DNA of 64,000 nt from Erythrobacter sp. SG61-1L (GCF_001305965.1 NZ_JXQC01000003.1:1116001-1180000), one strand, 5' to 3'; shown: positions 9,717-19,781, counted from the first letter of the stretch. Notes: a model not told the origin generated them from the letters alone. Numbers and translations are program-made.

Positions 9717-10817
9717 ATGGGTTTCCGTTGCGGGATCGTCGGCCTGCCCAATGTCGGCAAGTCGACTCTCTTCAATGCTCTCACTGAAACGCAGGCCGCA
9801 CAGGCCGCGAATTATCCCTTCTGCACGATCGAGCCGAATGTCGGCCAGGTCGCGGTGCCGGACGCGCGTCTGTATGAACTCGCGAAGATCGCCGGTTCGC
9901 AGAAGATCATCGAAACCCAGCTTGCCTTCGTGGACATTGCCGGTCTGGTGAAAGGCGCCAGCAAGGGCGAAGGCCTGGGCAACCAGTTCCTGGGCAATAT
10001 CCGCGAGGTTGACGCGGTGGTCCACGTGCTGCGCTGCTTCGAGAATGACGACATCCAGCATGTCGCCAACAAGGTCGATCCCATTGCGGACGCCGAAGTG
10101 GTGGAAACCGAACTTCTTCTGTCGGACCTCGAAAGCCTCGAAAAGCGCGTACCCGCCGCCGCCAAGCGCGCCACGACCGGGGACAAGGAATCCAAGCTGA
10201 TCGCCAGCGTGCTGGGCCAGACGCTGGAACTGCTGCGCGAAGGCAAGCCCGCCCGGCTGACCGAGCCGAAGGACGAGGAGGAAGCCCGCGTCTTCGCACA
10301 GGCCCAGCTGCTTACCGCCAAGCCTGTGCTTTATGTCTGCAACGTCTCCGAAGACGATGCGGCCACCGGCAATGAACTGACCGAGAAGGTGTTCGCCAAG
10401 GCCAAGGCTGAAGGCGCGCAGGCCGTGATCGTTTCCGCCGCCATCGAGGCCGAACTGGTCGGCATGGCTCCGGAAGACCGGGGCGAGTTCCTTGAATCGC
10501 TCGGCCTTGAGGAAACCGGCCTCGCCCGCGTGATCCGCGCCGGATACGAGCTGCTCGGCCTGCAGACCTTCTTTACGGTCGGCCCCAAGGAAGCCCGCGC
10601 ATGGACTGTCCACAAGGGCGCCAAGGCCCCACAGGCCGCTGGCGAAATCCATACCGATTTCGAAAAGGGCTTCATCCGCGCCGAAACCATCGCCTTTGAC
10701 GATTACGTCTCGCTGGGCGGTGAAGCCGGTGCGCGCGAACACGGCAAGCTTCGTCAGGAAGGCAAGGAATATGTCGTCCACGATGGCGATGTGATGATGT
10801 TCAAGTTCAACGTCTGA
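9717..10817 (+). CDS. ychF: Ribosome-binding ATPase/GTPase YchF (OLA1 family)
   Basis: 366 aa, the usual YchF length. The N-terminus MGFRCGIVGLPNVGKSTLFN holds the P-loop. The switch region (NYPFCTIEPNVG), G3 (FVDIAGLVKGASKGEGLGN) and an NxxE-type G4 region (VLYVCNVSE) are in order, followed by the helical hairpin and a C-terminal TGS domain (FFTVGPKEARAWTVHKGAKAP). It binds ribosomes and in E. coli prefers ATP. It lies between two hairpin terminators and is probably monocistronic. Confidence 0.97.
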   Translation: MGFRCGIVGLPNVGKSTLFNALTETQAAQAANYPFCTIEPNVGQVAVPDARLYELAKIAGSQKIIETQLAFVDIAGLVKGASKGEGLGNQFLGNIREVDAVVHVLRCFENDDIQHVANKVDPIADAEVVETELLLSDLESLEKRVPAAAKRATTGDKESKLIASVLGQTLELLREGKPARLTEPKDEEEARVFAQAQLLTAKPVLYVCNVSEDDAATGNELTEKVFAKAKAEGAQAVIVSAAIEAELVGMAPEDRGEFLESLGLEETGLARVIRAGYELLGLQTFFTVGPKEARAWTVHKGAKAPQAAGEIHTDFEKGFIRAETIAFDDYVSLGGEAGAREHGKLRQEGKEYVVHDGDVMMFKFNV

Positions 10818-10822
10818 GACAA

Positions 10823-10856
10823 AGGGCGTTCGCTGCGCCTTTGCGGCGAACGCCCT
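10823..10856 (+). terminator. Hairpin after ychF, likely terminator
   Basis: The arms AGGGCGTTCGC (10823-10833) and GCGAACGCCCT (10846-10856) are perfectly complementary and start 5 nt after the ychF stop. No strong U-tract follows, so the termination mechanism is uncertain. Confidence 0.55.
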
Positions 10857-10928
10857 ATCTCGTTACCCTTGGCGCATAGGGGCGCTTAGGGACTTCAAAT
10901 CGACGCATCCCCCGGCAAGACTGCTGGT

Positions 10929-12170
10929 ATGCGTTGGCCCAAACCTCTGATCGCCGCGGCATTTGCCGCCCTCGCCCTCCCCACTGCGGTTCTTGCCTCG
11001 CCAGACGGCTCCACGGTTGCGGCACAGGCGGAGGAACGGGCGCCGATCACGATCCTGATCTCGCTCGACGGGTTCCGTAAGGATTATCTCGAACGTGGAC
11101 TGACCCCCAATCTCGCGGCCCTTGCAGCTGGCGGTGTTCAGGCGGGCATGTATCCCTCCTTCCCCAGCCTCACCTTCCCCAATCATCACTCGATTGCCAC
11201 CGGGCTGCGCCCCGATCGCAACGGCATCATCGGCAATACGATGAGCGATCCGAACCACTCGCCGGATTTCTGGGTTGGCGGCACCGATGCCTGGTGGTGG
11301 AACGAGTCGGTTCCGATCTGGGTCGCGGCCGAAAAGGCAGGCATTCCGACCGCGACGGAAATCTGGCCCGGCACGACTGTTGCCACCAACGGCATCTTCC
11401 CCACGGACTGGCACCAGTTCGGCTTCACTATCGGCATGCGTCACCGGACGGATTCGATCATCGACTGGGCGCGGCGCCCGGCGGAAAACCGCCCGCGTTT
11501 CATGATGCTCTATATCGAGGAACTGGATCATGCCGGGCATGAGTTCGGGCCGGATTCACCCGAGGTGAACGAAACGCTCGCCGCACTGGACGTGCAACTC
11601 GGCCGCCTGCGCGATGCGCTGGCCGGGATGGGGCAGCCCGCCAATCTGGTGATCGTGTCGGATCACGGCATGGCCGCTCGCAGTGAAGAACGCGTGGTTC
11701 CGCTCTATGTAGAGATCGACGGGCTAGGCGTGGCCGTGGAACAGGGCGCCTATTCATCCATAAACCCGCTGCCGGGCAAGGATGCGGCGCTGGCCGATGT
11801 TCTGCTCAAGCCACATGAACATATGCAGTGCTGGCGCAAGGGGGAGCTTCCCGCTCGCTTCGAATATGGGAAGAACCCGCGCATTCCGGAGTTCTTCTGC
11901 CTGGGCGAAACCGGTTGGGCCGTGCGCGGCAAGGCCCCCAAGCCGGGCGACAAGCCCTGGAACGGCGGCACCCATGGCTGGGACAATCAGGACCCGCTGA
12001 TGCGCGCCATCTTCATCGCCAATGGTCCGGCATTCAAGGCCGGCTCCGCCCTGCCCGATTTCGACAATGTCGATGTCGAACCGCTGCTGCGCGAACTGAT
12101 CGGCCTGCCGGCGCATGATGCGGAGATCGACGGAACCGCCACCGTGTTCAGGGATGTGCTCGCCCTGTAA
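10929..12170 (+). CDS. Ectonucleotide pyrophosphatase/phosphodiesterase-like exported protein
   Basis: 413-aa alkaline-phosphatase-superfamily enzyme of the NPP type, with a signal peptide (LIAAAFAALALPTAVLA). Metal and nucleophile residues can be placed: D47 in SLDGF; nucleophile T82 in SLTFPNHHSIATG; D200 and H204 in EELDHAGHEFG; D245-H246 in SDHGM; and a late His in GTHGWDNQ. This is the full two-zinc NPP set, predicting periplasmic hydrolysis of phosphodiester or pyrophosphate bonds in nucleotides or lipid head groups; the substrate cannot be read from sequence. It is convergent with the merR-like gene, whose stop lies 9 bp away. Confidence 0.88.
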   Translation: MRWPKPLIAAAFAALALPTAVLASPDGSTVAAQAEERAPITILISLDGFRKDYLERGLTPNLAALAAGGVQAGMYPSFPSLTFPNHHSIATGLRPDRNGIIGNTMSDPNHSPDFWVGGTDAWWWNESVPIWVAAEKAGIPTATEIWPGTTVATNGIFPTDWHQFGFTIGMRHRTDSIIDWARRPAENRPRFMMLYIEELDHAGHEFGPDSPEVNETLAALDVQLGRLRDALAGMGQPANLVIVSDHGMAARSEERVVPLYVEIDGLGVAVEQGAYSSINPLPGKDAALADVLLKPHEHMQCWRKGELPARFEYGKNPRIPEFFCLGETGWAVRGKAPKPGDKPWNGGTHGWDNQDPLMRAIFIANGPAFKAGSALPDFDNVDVEPLLRELIGLPAHDAEIDGTATVFRDVLAL

Positions 12171-12179
12171 GGGCGCCCA

Positions 12180-12575
12180 TCACTCGAAGGCGGCGATGAT
12201 CGGGCACGGCCCGCCGCTCGAACCTGCACATTCCCTGGCCAGTTTGCGCAGCCTGTCTCGCGCAACGGTCATGTTCTCGATCTTCGCATCCAGATCGGCG
12301 ATCCGTTCCGCTGCCATTTCGCGCGCGCGGGGCCGGTCATTCGTGCGATCGAGTTCGATTAGTTCGGCGATCTCGCCCAAGGTAAAGCCCGCCTCCTGAG
12401 CCGAACGGATGAAGCGCATCCGCCGCGCTTCCTCCTCGCCATAATGCTTGCGGCCCTTCGCACCGCCCAGCGCGGCGGGCTTGGGATCGTGGATCAGGCC
12501 CTTGCGCTGATAGAAGCGCACCGTCTCCACACCCACGCCGACGCTGCGGGCCAGTTCCGAGATTGTCATCGCCAT
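12180..12575 (-). CDS. MerR-family metal-responsive regulator (CueR-like metal loop)
   Basis: 131 aa (129 if ATG 12569 is used). The N-terminal MerR winged helix-turn-helix (TISELARSVGVGVETVRFYQ) is followed by a dimerisation helix and a C-terminal loop C-x7-C-P-I-I (CAGSSGGPCPII). The Cys equivalent to C79/C82 of divalent-metal and mercury MerR proteins is absent (segment TNDRPRAREMAAER). The C-x7-C loop without that Cys is the pattern of CueR-type Cu(I)/Ag(I) sensors, so a monovalent metal is the likely signal (inference). The gene is divergent from the glutaredoxin-MauE gene across a mer-type operator. The 481-aa open frame running further upstream is antisense to that neighbour and was trimmed. 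Confidence 0.85.
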   Translation of the reverse strand: MAMTISELARSVGVGVETVRFYQRKGLIHDPKPAALGGAKGRKHYGEEEARRMRFIRSAQEAGFTLGEIAELIELDRTNDRPRAREMAAERIADLDAKIENMTVARDRLRKLARECAGSSGGPCPIIAAFE

Positions 12576-12578
12576 CGC

Positions 12579-12609
12579 TTGACTCCGTACCGTGGTACGG
12601 GAGCTATAG
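12579..12609 (+). promoter_or_regulatory. MerR-type promoter/operator
   Basis: The -35 TTGACT (12579-12584) is followed by a 19-bp spacer containing the dyad CCGTAC-N4-GTACGG (12585-12600), then a -10-like CTATAG (12604-12609). The overlong 19-bp spacer with a central dyad is the diagnostic MerR-family architecture, and the dyad arms equal those I recall for the Tn21/Tn501 mer operator. It drives the gene at 12621, and the site lies just upstream of the divergent regulator. Confidence 0.88.
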
Positions 12610-12620
12610 GTCGATTCGTC

Positions 12621-13373
12621 ATGGAACAGCAACCGACGAGACCTGTCGCCCAACTCTATCGCATGGTGATGGAGAAGCACGTTTGCCCCTGGGGCTTGCG
12701 CGCGAAATATCTGCTCGAAAAGCAAGGTTATCGCGTGGAGGACCATCACCTCACCACGCGGGAGGAAACTGACGCATTCAAGGCGAAGCACGATGTGCAG
12801 ACTACGCCGCAGACCTTTATCGATGGGCAGCGGATTGGCGGCTATGACGATCTGCGCCGCTATTTCGGCCTTCCTCTGACCGATCCGAATGCGAAGACAT
12901 ATCGCCCGGTGCTGGCCGTGTTTGCCGTTGCCGCCGCCCTTGCCTTGGTTCTGAGCCAGAGTTTCTTCGGCAGCCCGCTCACCCTGCGGGCGCTGGAATG
13001 GTTCATCGCCTTTTCCATGGCAATCCTGGCCATGCTCAAGCTGCAGGATGTCGAAAAATTCGCAACCATGTTCCTTGGCTATGACCTGCTGGCTCGCCGC
13101 TGGGTGCCCTATGCCTATCTCTACCCCTTTGCGGAAGCGCTGGCCGGGGTGTTGATGGCCGGACGCCTGTTGCCATGGCTGTCGATCCCGATCTCGATCT
13201 TCATCGGTACGATTGGCGGCATTTCGGTATTCTACGCGGTCTACGTGCAAAAGCGCGAGCTGGAATGCGCATGTGTGGGCGGATCGGGTAAAGTACCCCT
13301 CGGGCCGGTTTCGCTTCTCGAAAACGTGATGATGGTCGCCATGGCGATCTGGATGATGTTCCCGGCGCATTGA
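12621..13373 (+). CDS. Glutaredoxin-MauE/DoxX-like membrane fusion protein
   Basis: 250 aa. Residues ~1-85 form a glutaredoxin-like domain with a single active-site Cys (KHVCPWGLRAKYLL) and the cis-Pro segment TTPQTFIDG. The rest is a polytopic MauE/DoxX-type domain of about four membrane spans, ending with CACVGGSGKVPLGPVSLLEN, a Cys-pair motif typical of MauE-family redox proteins. The start is ATG 12621, only ~12 nt after the -10 element, so the mRNA is probably almost leaderless and no Shine-Dalgarno is present. Placement under a MerR-type promoter suggests a role in thiol or metal stress at the inner membrane. The exact reaction is unknown. Confidence 0.82.
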   Translation: MEQQPTRPVAQLYRMVMEKHVCPWGLRAKYLLEKQGYRVEDHHLTTREETDAFKAKHDVQTTPQTFIDGQRIGGYDDLRRYFGLPLTDPNAKTYRPVLAVFAVAAALALVLSQSFFGSPLTLRALEWFIAFSMAILAMLKLQDVEKFATMFLGYDLLARRWVPYAYLYPFAEALAGVLMAGRLLPWLSIPISIFIGTIGGISVFYAVYVQKRELECACVGGSGKVPLGPVSLLENVMMVAMAIWMMFPAH

Positions 13374-13393
13374 GCCGGATTGGAGCCCCAACG

Positions 13394-14767
13394 ATGAAAT
13401 ATGCAGTTTCCGCCAGCCTCGCTGCGATTGCCGTTGCAATGGCCACGCCTGCGTTTGCCCAGCACGAAGACCATGGGCAGGAAGAACCGGCACCCGACGA
13501 AGGTGCCATGGATCACGGTTCGATGGATCACGGGGCTTCAATGGATCATGGGCCAATGGATCATGGCCAGATGGACCATTCCGGCATGAACCATGGATCG
13601 ATGGCCGCAATGGATATGCCTGCATCCACCGAGTGGATGCCCGCCGAAGGATCGGGCACGGCCCGTCTTCCCGCTGCGGAAGGCGCGATGCATGGCCTGC
13701 ATATCGGCAGCGGTGACTGGATGGTGATGGTGCATGGCGCCGTGACTGCCCAATATTCGGACTTTTCCGGCCCGCGCGGCGACGACATGCTCTATTCCAC
13801 CTCCATGCTGATGCTTGCGGGAGAGCGGCAGACCGATTGGGGCCGCATCCAGTTGCGCAGTATGCTCAGCCTCGAACCGCTGATGGATGCGCGCGGCTAT
13901 CCCAACCTTTTCGCCACGGGCGAGACGGCCGATGGCGAGCCGCTGGTGGACCGCCAGCATCCGCATGACCTGTTCATGGAACTGGCCGCCCGGGTGGACG
14001 TGAACGTCTCCGACAATGCGACCCTCTTCCTTTATGGCGGCCCGGTGGGCGAGCCAGCCATCGGCCCCAGCGCTTTCATGCATCGCGGATCGGCCAGCAA
14101 TAATCCCGAACCGCCAATCACCCATCACTGGTTCGATTCCACGCATATCACTTATGGCGTAGTGACGGCCGGCTATTCCTCGCGCCTGTTCCAGCTTGAA
14201 GGTTCAGCCTTCCGGGGCGCCGAGCCGGATGAGGAGCGCTGGGGGATCGAAACTCCCAAGCTCGACAGCTGGGCTGTGCGCGCCACCCTCACCCCGTCGC
14301 CCGAATGGGCGATGCAGGTAAGCCATGCGAGGATCGAGCAGCCCGAGGCATTGCACGGCAATCAGGACGAGGCACGCACCACGGCCTCGATTCAATATGC
14401 CAATGGCAAGGGCCTGTCCGCCCTCGCAGCCTTCAGCGCCAAGAACCGGGTTCCCGGCGACACGCTGACCGCCTGGTTGGGCGAAGTGAACTGGGACATC
14501 GACAAGGCCAACTCGCTCTTCGCGCGGGTCGAGAATGTCGACAATGACGAACTGATCCCGGATCATGACGATCCGCTGCATGACCAGCCTTTCCGCGTCA
14601 CCAAGTTTCAGGCCGGCTATGCCCGCCACTTCCCCTTGGGTGATGCTGTGATGCTTAGCCTTGGCGGCGCGGTTTCCGCTTTTGCCAAGCCTTCCGCGCT
14701 TGATCCCTATTATGGCAATGACCCAATGGGCTACACACTGTTCGCCAAGCTATCATTGGGACACTGA
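13394..14767 (+). CDS. His/Met-rich outer-membrane beta-barrel protein of the metal cassette
   Basis: 457 aa with a signal peptide (ISASLAAIAVAMATPAFA-like, cleaved before QHEDHG). A repetitive MDHG/MDHS segment (residues ~40-80, about eight short repeats) resembles the Met/His copper-binding repeats of CopB-type proteins. The remainder is a predicted outer-membrane barrel with many aromatic-rich alternating strands, ending in ...LFAKLSLGH. It starts 20 bp after the Grx-MauE gene and is probably co-transcribed from the MerR promoter. Repeats plus regulator loop suggest copper or silver handling (inference). Start ATG 13394 is preferred because the frame upstream lies within the previous gene. 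Confidence 0.72.
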   Translation: MKYAVSASLAAIAVAMATPAFAQHEDHGQEEPAPDEGAMDHGSMDHGASMDHGPMDHGQMDHSGMNHGSMAAMDMPASTEWMPAEGSGTARLPAAEGAMHGLHIGSGDWMVMVHGAVTAQYSDFSGPRGDDMLYSTSMLMLAGERQTDWGRIQLRSMLSLEPLMDARGYPNLFATGETADGEPLVDRQHPHDLFMELAARVDVNVSDNATLFLYGGPVGEPAIGPSAFMHRGSASNNPEPPITHHWFDSTHITYGVVTAGYSSRLFQLEGSAFRGAEPDEERWGIETPKLDSWAVRATLTPSPEWAMQVSHARIEQPEALHGNQDEARTTASIQYANGKGLSALAAFSAKNRVPGDTLTAWLGEVNWDIDKANSLFARVENVDNDELIPDHDDPLHDQPFRVTKFQAGYARHFPLGDAVMLSLGGAVSAFAKPSALDPYYGNDPMGYTLFAKLSLGH

Positions 14768-14772
14768 CGATC

Positions 14773-15222
14773 ATGCTGTTTTACGAGGATCTTGAACCGG
14801 GCGCAGTCGTCCGCTTCGGGCACTATGAAGTCACCCGCGAGGAAGTGCTGGATTTCGCGGGCAAATACGATCCTCAGCCCTTCCATTTATCCGACGAGGC
14901 GGCGGCCCTTACCCATTTCGGCAAGGTCGCCGCCAGCGGATGGCACACCTGTTCCATGACCATGGCGATGATGGTGGAACATCACGCAATCATGCCCCGC
15001 GCCGCACTGGGAGCAATGGGGGTCGACGAATTGCGCTGGCTCCGCCCGGTCTATCCCGGCGACGTCCTGAGTTGCGAGATGGAACTGGTTGAAAAACGCC
15101 TCAGTCGCTCAAAACCCGGTATCGGCATCCTCAATACGAAGATGACGACCTTCAACCAGCACGGCCAACCGGTACTGTCGATGAAGCCGATCAGCCTGAT
15201 CCGCGTGCGCGGGGACGGCTGA
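14773..15222 (+). CDS. MaoC-like hot-dog hydratase
   Basis: 149 aa. A MaoC/(R)-specific enoyl-CoA hydratase-like hot-dog domain begins LFYEDLEPGAVVRFGHYEVT. The catalytic Asp/His pair sits in the segment YDPQPFHLS, with GKVAASGWHTCSMTM after it. It likely hydrates or dehydrates a beta-hydroxyacyl-CoA; the substrate is unknown. It begins 5 nt after the His/Met-rich protein, so it may be read through from the metal-responsive operon, though a functional link is not apparent. Confidence 0.88.
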   Translation: MLFYEDLEPGAVVRFGHYEVTREEVLDFAGKYDPQPFHLSDEAAALTHFGKVAASGWHTCSMTMAMMVEHHAIMPRAALGAMGVDELRWLRPVYPGDVLSCEMELVEKRLSRSKPGIGILNTKMTTFNQHGQPVLSMKPISLIRVRGDG

Positions 15223-15247
15223 TCCGAACATGGCCTCTGGCCGGAAC

Positions 15248-15739
15248 CTAACCCTTATTGCACTGAATCTCACCGGGCCGGTCATAGACGACACGTTCAT
15301 GCTCGTCCCGAACCGTGAGGCGCCCTGGGAAAGTCACAGTTCTGCCGCCCGGCTGCGGGGGATCGCCCAACGTGGTTTCCAACTCGAAACTGCGAGCCAA
15401 CCCGTCATATTCCGTCCATGTCCCGAACGGCATTTCCGCGCTGCCCTTGTCAGCCGCAAAACGCAGCACTTCCTTGCCGACCTTCAGATAGCCGGCATCT
15501 GTCATGGCTATCGCAACTGCCGCCAGCCCGCCTCCTTCAGCGGCGAAGGCGCAACTCGTGCCGTAGATCTGGTGCTTCTCGATGTCAGGCAGGCGCAGCG
15601 GCGCAAGCTCTATCGGAACCGGCTTTCCAGCCAACGCCTTGTCCACCGTCTCACTGTCGATGGTCTGCCGCTCGCCCTGCGGTTCCTTGCTGCAGGAAGC
15701 CAGCACCATGGCTGCGAGCAGAATGGAGGTAGCGCGCAT
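15248..15739 (-). CDS. Hypothetical lipoprotein coupled to mutL
   Basis: 163 aa. A signal sequence with lipobox (ILLAAMVLASC, lipidation predicted at the Cys) leads a small soluble domain I do not recognise, with one internal Cys (GTSCAFAAEGGG) and a C-terminal Cys (GEIQCNKG) that could form a disulfide. The start at 15739 is chosen because its ATG overlaps the mutL stop (TGATG) and begins the signal peptide; an upstream in-frame ATG lies inside mutL. The tight coupling suggests co-translation with mutL, but no mechanistic link is evident. Confidence 0.75.
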   Translation of the reverse strand: MRATSILLAAMVLASCSKEPQGERQTIDSETVDKALAGKPVPIELAPLRLPDIEKHQIYGTSCAFAAEGGGLAAVAIAMTDAGYLKVGKEVLRFAADKGSAEMPFGTWTEYDGLARSFELETTLGDPPQPGGRTVTFPGRLTVRDEHERVVYDRPGEIQCNKG

Positions 15740-17592
15740 CAATGCCTCCCGAACAGTTTCTCGACCTCGGCCATGGACAGCTTCACCCAGGTAGGGCGGC
15801 CATGATTGCATTGGCCTGACCGGGGAGTGCGCTCCATCTCGCGTAGCAAGGCATTCATTTCCGCCACCGAAAGCGTGCGTCCCGCCCGCACCGAACCATG
15901 GCAGGCCATCGTTGCCAGCACGTGCTCGATCTTTTCGTCGAGCAACAGGGCATCTCCATTGAGCGCCAGATCGTCGGCCAGATCCTGCAGCAGCGCGTGC
16001 GGATCGGCCTTGCCCAGCACGCCGGGCATGGCGCGTACCAGCATCGCATTGGGGCCGAACCGTTCGATCGACAGACCCAGCTCGGCAAATTTCGCGGCGT
16101 TTTCTTCCAACCTGTCGCAGGCCGGCTCGTCCATTTCGACAACTTCGGGGATCAGCAACGCCTGACTGGCGGCGACTTTCTCTCCTGCGCCTGCCGCGCG
16201 CAGCCTTTCGAGAACGAGCCGTTCATGTGCAGCATGCTGGTCCACCAATACCAGCCCGTCCGCGGCCTCGGCCACGATATAGGTGTTGGCCACCTGCCCG
16301 CGCGCAATGCCGAGCGGATAATCCACCGCCTCATCGGGAAGATCTTCTGCGGCCTCCGCCCGCCCCATCGGCGCCGCCTCGGGAGTGGACATCGCGTCCG
16401 CCTCGAATGCGCGCCATGCCTGGCCGGCTTCGCTCACTCGCCCGATCGCGGGCCGCTGCGAAGGCGCGGTCCAGTCCCTCCCCGCGAAGATCGAGCGCAG
16501 CGCCGGAGATGGCTCATCCCGCATCGGGGCAGCCAGCGGCTCCTGCTGCCATTTCGCCATGGCGGATGCATCGGGGGCCTGCGCGCTGCGCTGATCGCCC
16601 GTGGAAAGCGCCTGACGAAGCCCGGATACGATAAAGCCGCGCACTCCCGCTGAATCGCGAAAGCGCACTTCGGTCTTCGCTGGATGGACGTTCACGTCCA
16701 CATCTTCCGGTGGCAGGTCGAGGAACAGGGCAAGCACCGCGTGGCGATCCCGCGCCAGCATATCCGCATAGGCACCGCGCACCGCACCGACCAGCAGCCT
16801 GTCCTTCACGGGACGGCCATTGACGAACAGATATTGATGGTCGGCCACACCGCGATTGAACGTCGGCAGCCCTGCAACTCCGGAAAGGCGCATCGTGCCG
16901 CTTTGCACCGGGCGTTCCATGTCCAGCAGCACGGCATTTCCGGCAAGCTCGCGCGCAACAAGTTGCGCGACCCGCTCCTCCGCCGTTTCCCCGCCCTGCA
17001 CCGCGAATACGCGTCGGCCATTATGCTCAAGGCTGAAAGCGACATCGGGCCGCGCCATGGCAAGCCGCCGCACGACATCGAGGCAGGCAGCATATTCGCT
17101 GCGTTCACTGCGCAGGAATTTCCGACGTGCCGGTATCTTGGCGAAAAGCTGCTCCACCCGAACGCGCGTACCCGGAGGGAGGGCCGCAGGGCCTTCTTCC
17201 GCCAGAACGCCATGATCGACCACTCTTTTCCAGCCCTGATCCTCGCCCCGCACGCGGGATTGGAGTGTCAGGCGGGCAACGCTGGCGATGGACGGCAGAG
17301 CCTCGCCCCGAAAGCCAAGAGTCGCGACCAGTTCGATCGCCTCGTCCGGCAGCTTGGAGGTCGCATGGCGCTCCAGCGCCAGTTCCATCTCCTCCGCGCT
17401 CATACCGCAGCCATCGTCCGTAACTTCGATGCGCGACAGCCCACCCTCGGCGATGCTCACCGCGATGCGGGTTGCTCCGGAATCGATGGCATTCTCCACC
17501 AGTTCCTTCAGCGCGGCGGCGGGCCGTTCGACCACTTCGCCGGCAGCAATTCGGTTAATCAGGGTCACTGGAAGGCGGCGAATTCGGGGCAT
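15739..17592 (-). CDS. mutL: DNA mismatch repair protein MutL
   Basis: 617 aa. The N-terminal GHKL ATPase has the three classic motifs: AAALKELVENAIDSGAT, EVTDDGCGM, and TLGFRGEALPSIASVA. The C-terminal domain keeps the metal-binding endonuclease motif DQHA-x2-E-x4-E (DQHAAHERLVLE) and late CHGSVRAG and QCNHGRPTW motifs. It is thus an endonuclease-competent MutL, as expected for bacteria that lack MutH. It is divergent from mreB. Confidence 0.97.
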   Translation of the reverse strand: MPRIRRLPVTLINRIAAGEVVERPAAALKELVENAIDSGATRIAVSIAEGGLSRIEVTDDGCGMSAEEMELALERHATSKLPDEAIELVATLGFRGEALPSIASVARLTLQSRVRGEDQGWKRVVDHGVLAEEGPAALPPGTRVRVEQLFAKIPARRKFLRSERSEYAACLDVVRRLAMARPDVAFSLEHNGRRVFAVQGGETAEERVAQLVARELAGNAVLLDMERPVQSGTMRLSGVAGLPTFNRGVADHQYLFVNGRPVKDRLLVGAVRGAYADMLARDRHAVLALFLDLPPEDVDVNVHPAKTEVRFRDSAGVRGFIVSGLRQALSTGDQRSAQAPDASAMAKWQQEPLAAPMRDEPSPALRSIFAGRDWTAPSQRPAIGRVSEAGQAWRAFEADAMSTPEAAPMGRAEAAEDLPDEAVDYPLGIARGQVANTYIVAEAADGLVLVDQHAAHERLVLERLRAAGAGEKVAASQALLIPEVVEMDEPACDRLEENAAKFAELGLSIERFGPNAMLVRAMPGVLGKADPHALLQDLADDLALNGDALLLDEKIEHVLATMACHGSVRAGRTLSVAEMNALLREMERTPRSGQCNHGRPTWVKLSMAEVEKLFGRH

Positions 17593-17737
17593 GGAGCGAG
17601 CCTAACGGCGAACGGTCCCGATTTCGAGCCGAGCCGCCCAAAAATGCATCGCTTTCCTCACAAAATTTTGGCCTTTACCGGGCGCTTGGTTTAAGCAGCC
17701 GCGTCCCATCGCTGCACTGCGACAGCGAACCTCATAA

Positions 17738-18829
<1,092 letters not shown>

Positions 18830-18893
18830 GACAGTCAAACCGCCGGGGGCAGTCCATAACGGCCGTCCGTCGGCCCAATAAGGAAACAGGCGC

Positions 18894-19781
18894 ATGGCGC
18901 CGCCGAGAAAACGCCGCACGGGCCATTCCAAGAAGGCGCAGTTCAGCGCCTTCACCGGATATCTCGTGGCCGGCATCGGCGCCTTGATCGGCGCCGGACT
19001 GCTGGCGCTTTCGGCATGGAAGCCCGAAGCAATGGCATCCCTGCGCGCAGAGGCGACCGACGTGGTCGAGCCTGCCGGCCGCGCAGGGGCGGAAGTCCGC
19101 AGCGACAGTCAGGGCCTGATCCAGGCGATCGCCGGCTATTTCGATGCCGGGAACAAGAACGCCCGGCTTCAGCGCGAAGTAGAAGAGGCTCACGTCCATC
19201 TGGCCGAAGCCAAGGCCATAGAGGCGGAAAACCAGCGGCTGAAGGCTTTGCTGGGATTGCGCGAGGAGGAAGTCAAACCCGTCGCCTATGCGCGACTGAT
19301 CGGCTCCAGTTCCGCCAGCACCCGCCGCTTTGCCTATCTTTCGGCCGGGCGTGATTCAGGAGTCAAGCCGGGCATGCCGGTCCGTTCCCCCATGGGGCTG
19401 GTCGGACGCGTGTTGGAAGCTGGCGACAGCAGCGCACGCGTCATGTTGCTGACCGACACGGCCAGCATGGTACCCGTTCGGCGCAGCACGGATAATGTAA
19501 TCGCCTTCGCGGAAGGTCGCGCGGACGGTTCGCTGCGGCTGCGCCTGATTAATCTCGGCATCAATCCGCTCAAGAAGGGCGACGTCTTCGTGACATCGGG
19601 CGCGGGTGGCATCTTCCGCCCGGGCATCGCCGTGGCGGTGGTGGAAAAGGTCACCAATGACGGGGCGGTCGGACTGCCATTGGCCAATCCTGCCGCGACA
19701 ATCCATGTTGCAGTCGATCCCGTATGGGTGCCGCAGGCCGCCGCCGTGATTGCGCAACCTGCACCGGGAGGGCCGCAATGA
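18894..19781 (+). CDS. mreC: Rod-shape determining protein MreC
   Basis: 295 aa. A basic cytoplasmic N-terminus is followed by one membrane span (GYLVAGIGALIGAGLLALSAW), a periplasmic coiled coil (residues ~85-120, LQREVEEAHVHLAEAKAIEAENQRL split by the usual heptads), and the beta-rich MreC core (GLVGRVLEAG, VTSGAGGIFRPGI). It is a scaffold linking MreB to PBP2/RodA. The stop overlaps mreD by 4 nt. Confidence 0.96.
   Translation: MAPPRKRRTGHSKKAQFSAFTGYLVAGIGALIGAGLLALSAWKPEAMASLRAEATDVVEPAGRAGAEVRSDSQGLIQAIAGYFDAGNKNARLQREVEEAHVHLAEAKAIEAENQRLKALLGLREEEVKPVAYARLIGSSSASTRRFAYLSAGRDSGVKPGMPVRSPMGLVGRVLEAGDSSARVMLLTDTASMVPVRRSTDNVIAFAEGRADGSLRLRLINLGINPLKKGDVFVTSGAGGIFRPGIAVAVVEKVTNDGAVGLPLANPAATIHVAVDPVWVPQAAAVIAQPAPGGPQ

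Noticed and set aside
13510-13610. Short repeats (ATGGATCACGG-like) suggesting CRISPR or satellite DNA
   Set aside because: They are in-frame codons of the MDHG protein repeat, with no spacers.
12180-13625. 481-aa minus frame that would make MerR a C-terminal fusion
   Set aside because: The first ~350 residues are antisense to the Grx-MauE and His/Met-rich genes and cross the mer-type promoter. MerR begins at 12575 or 12569.
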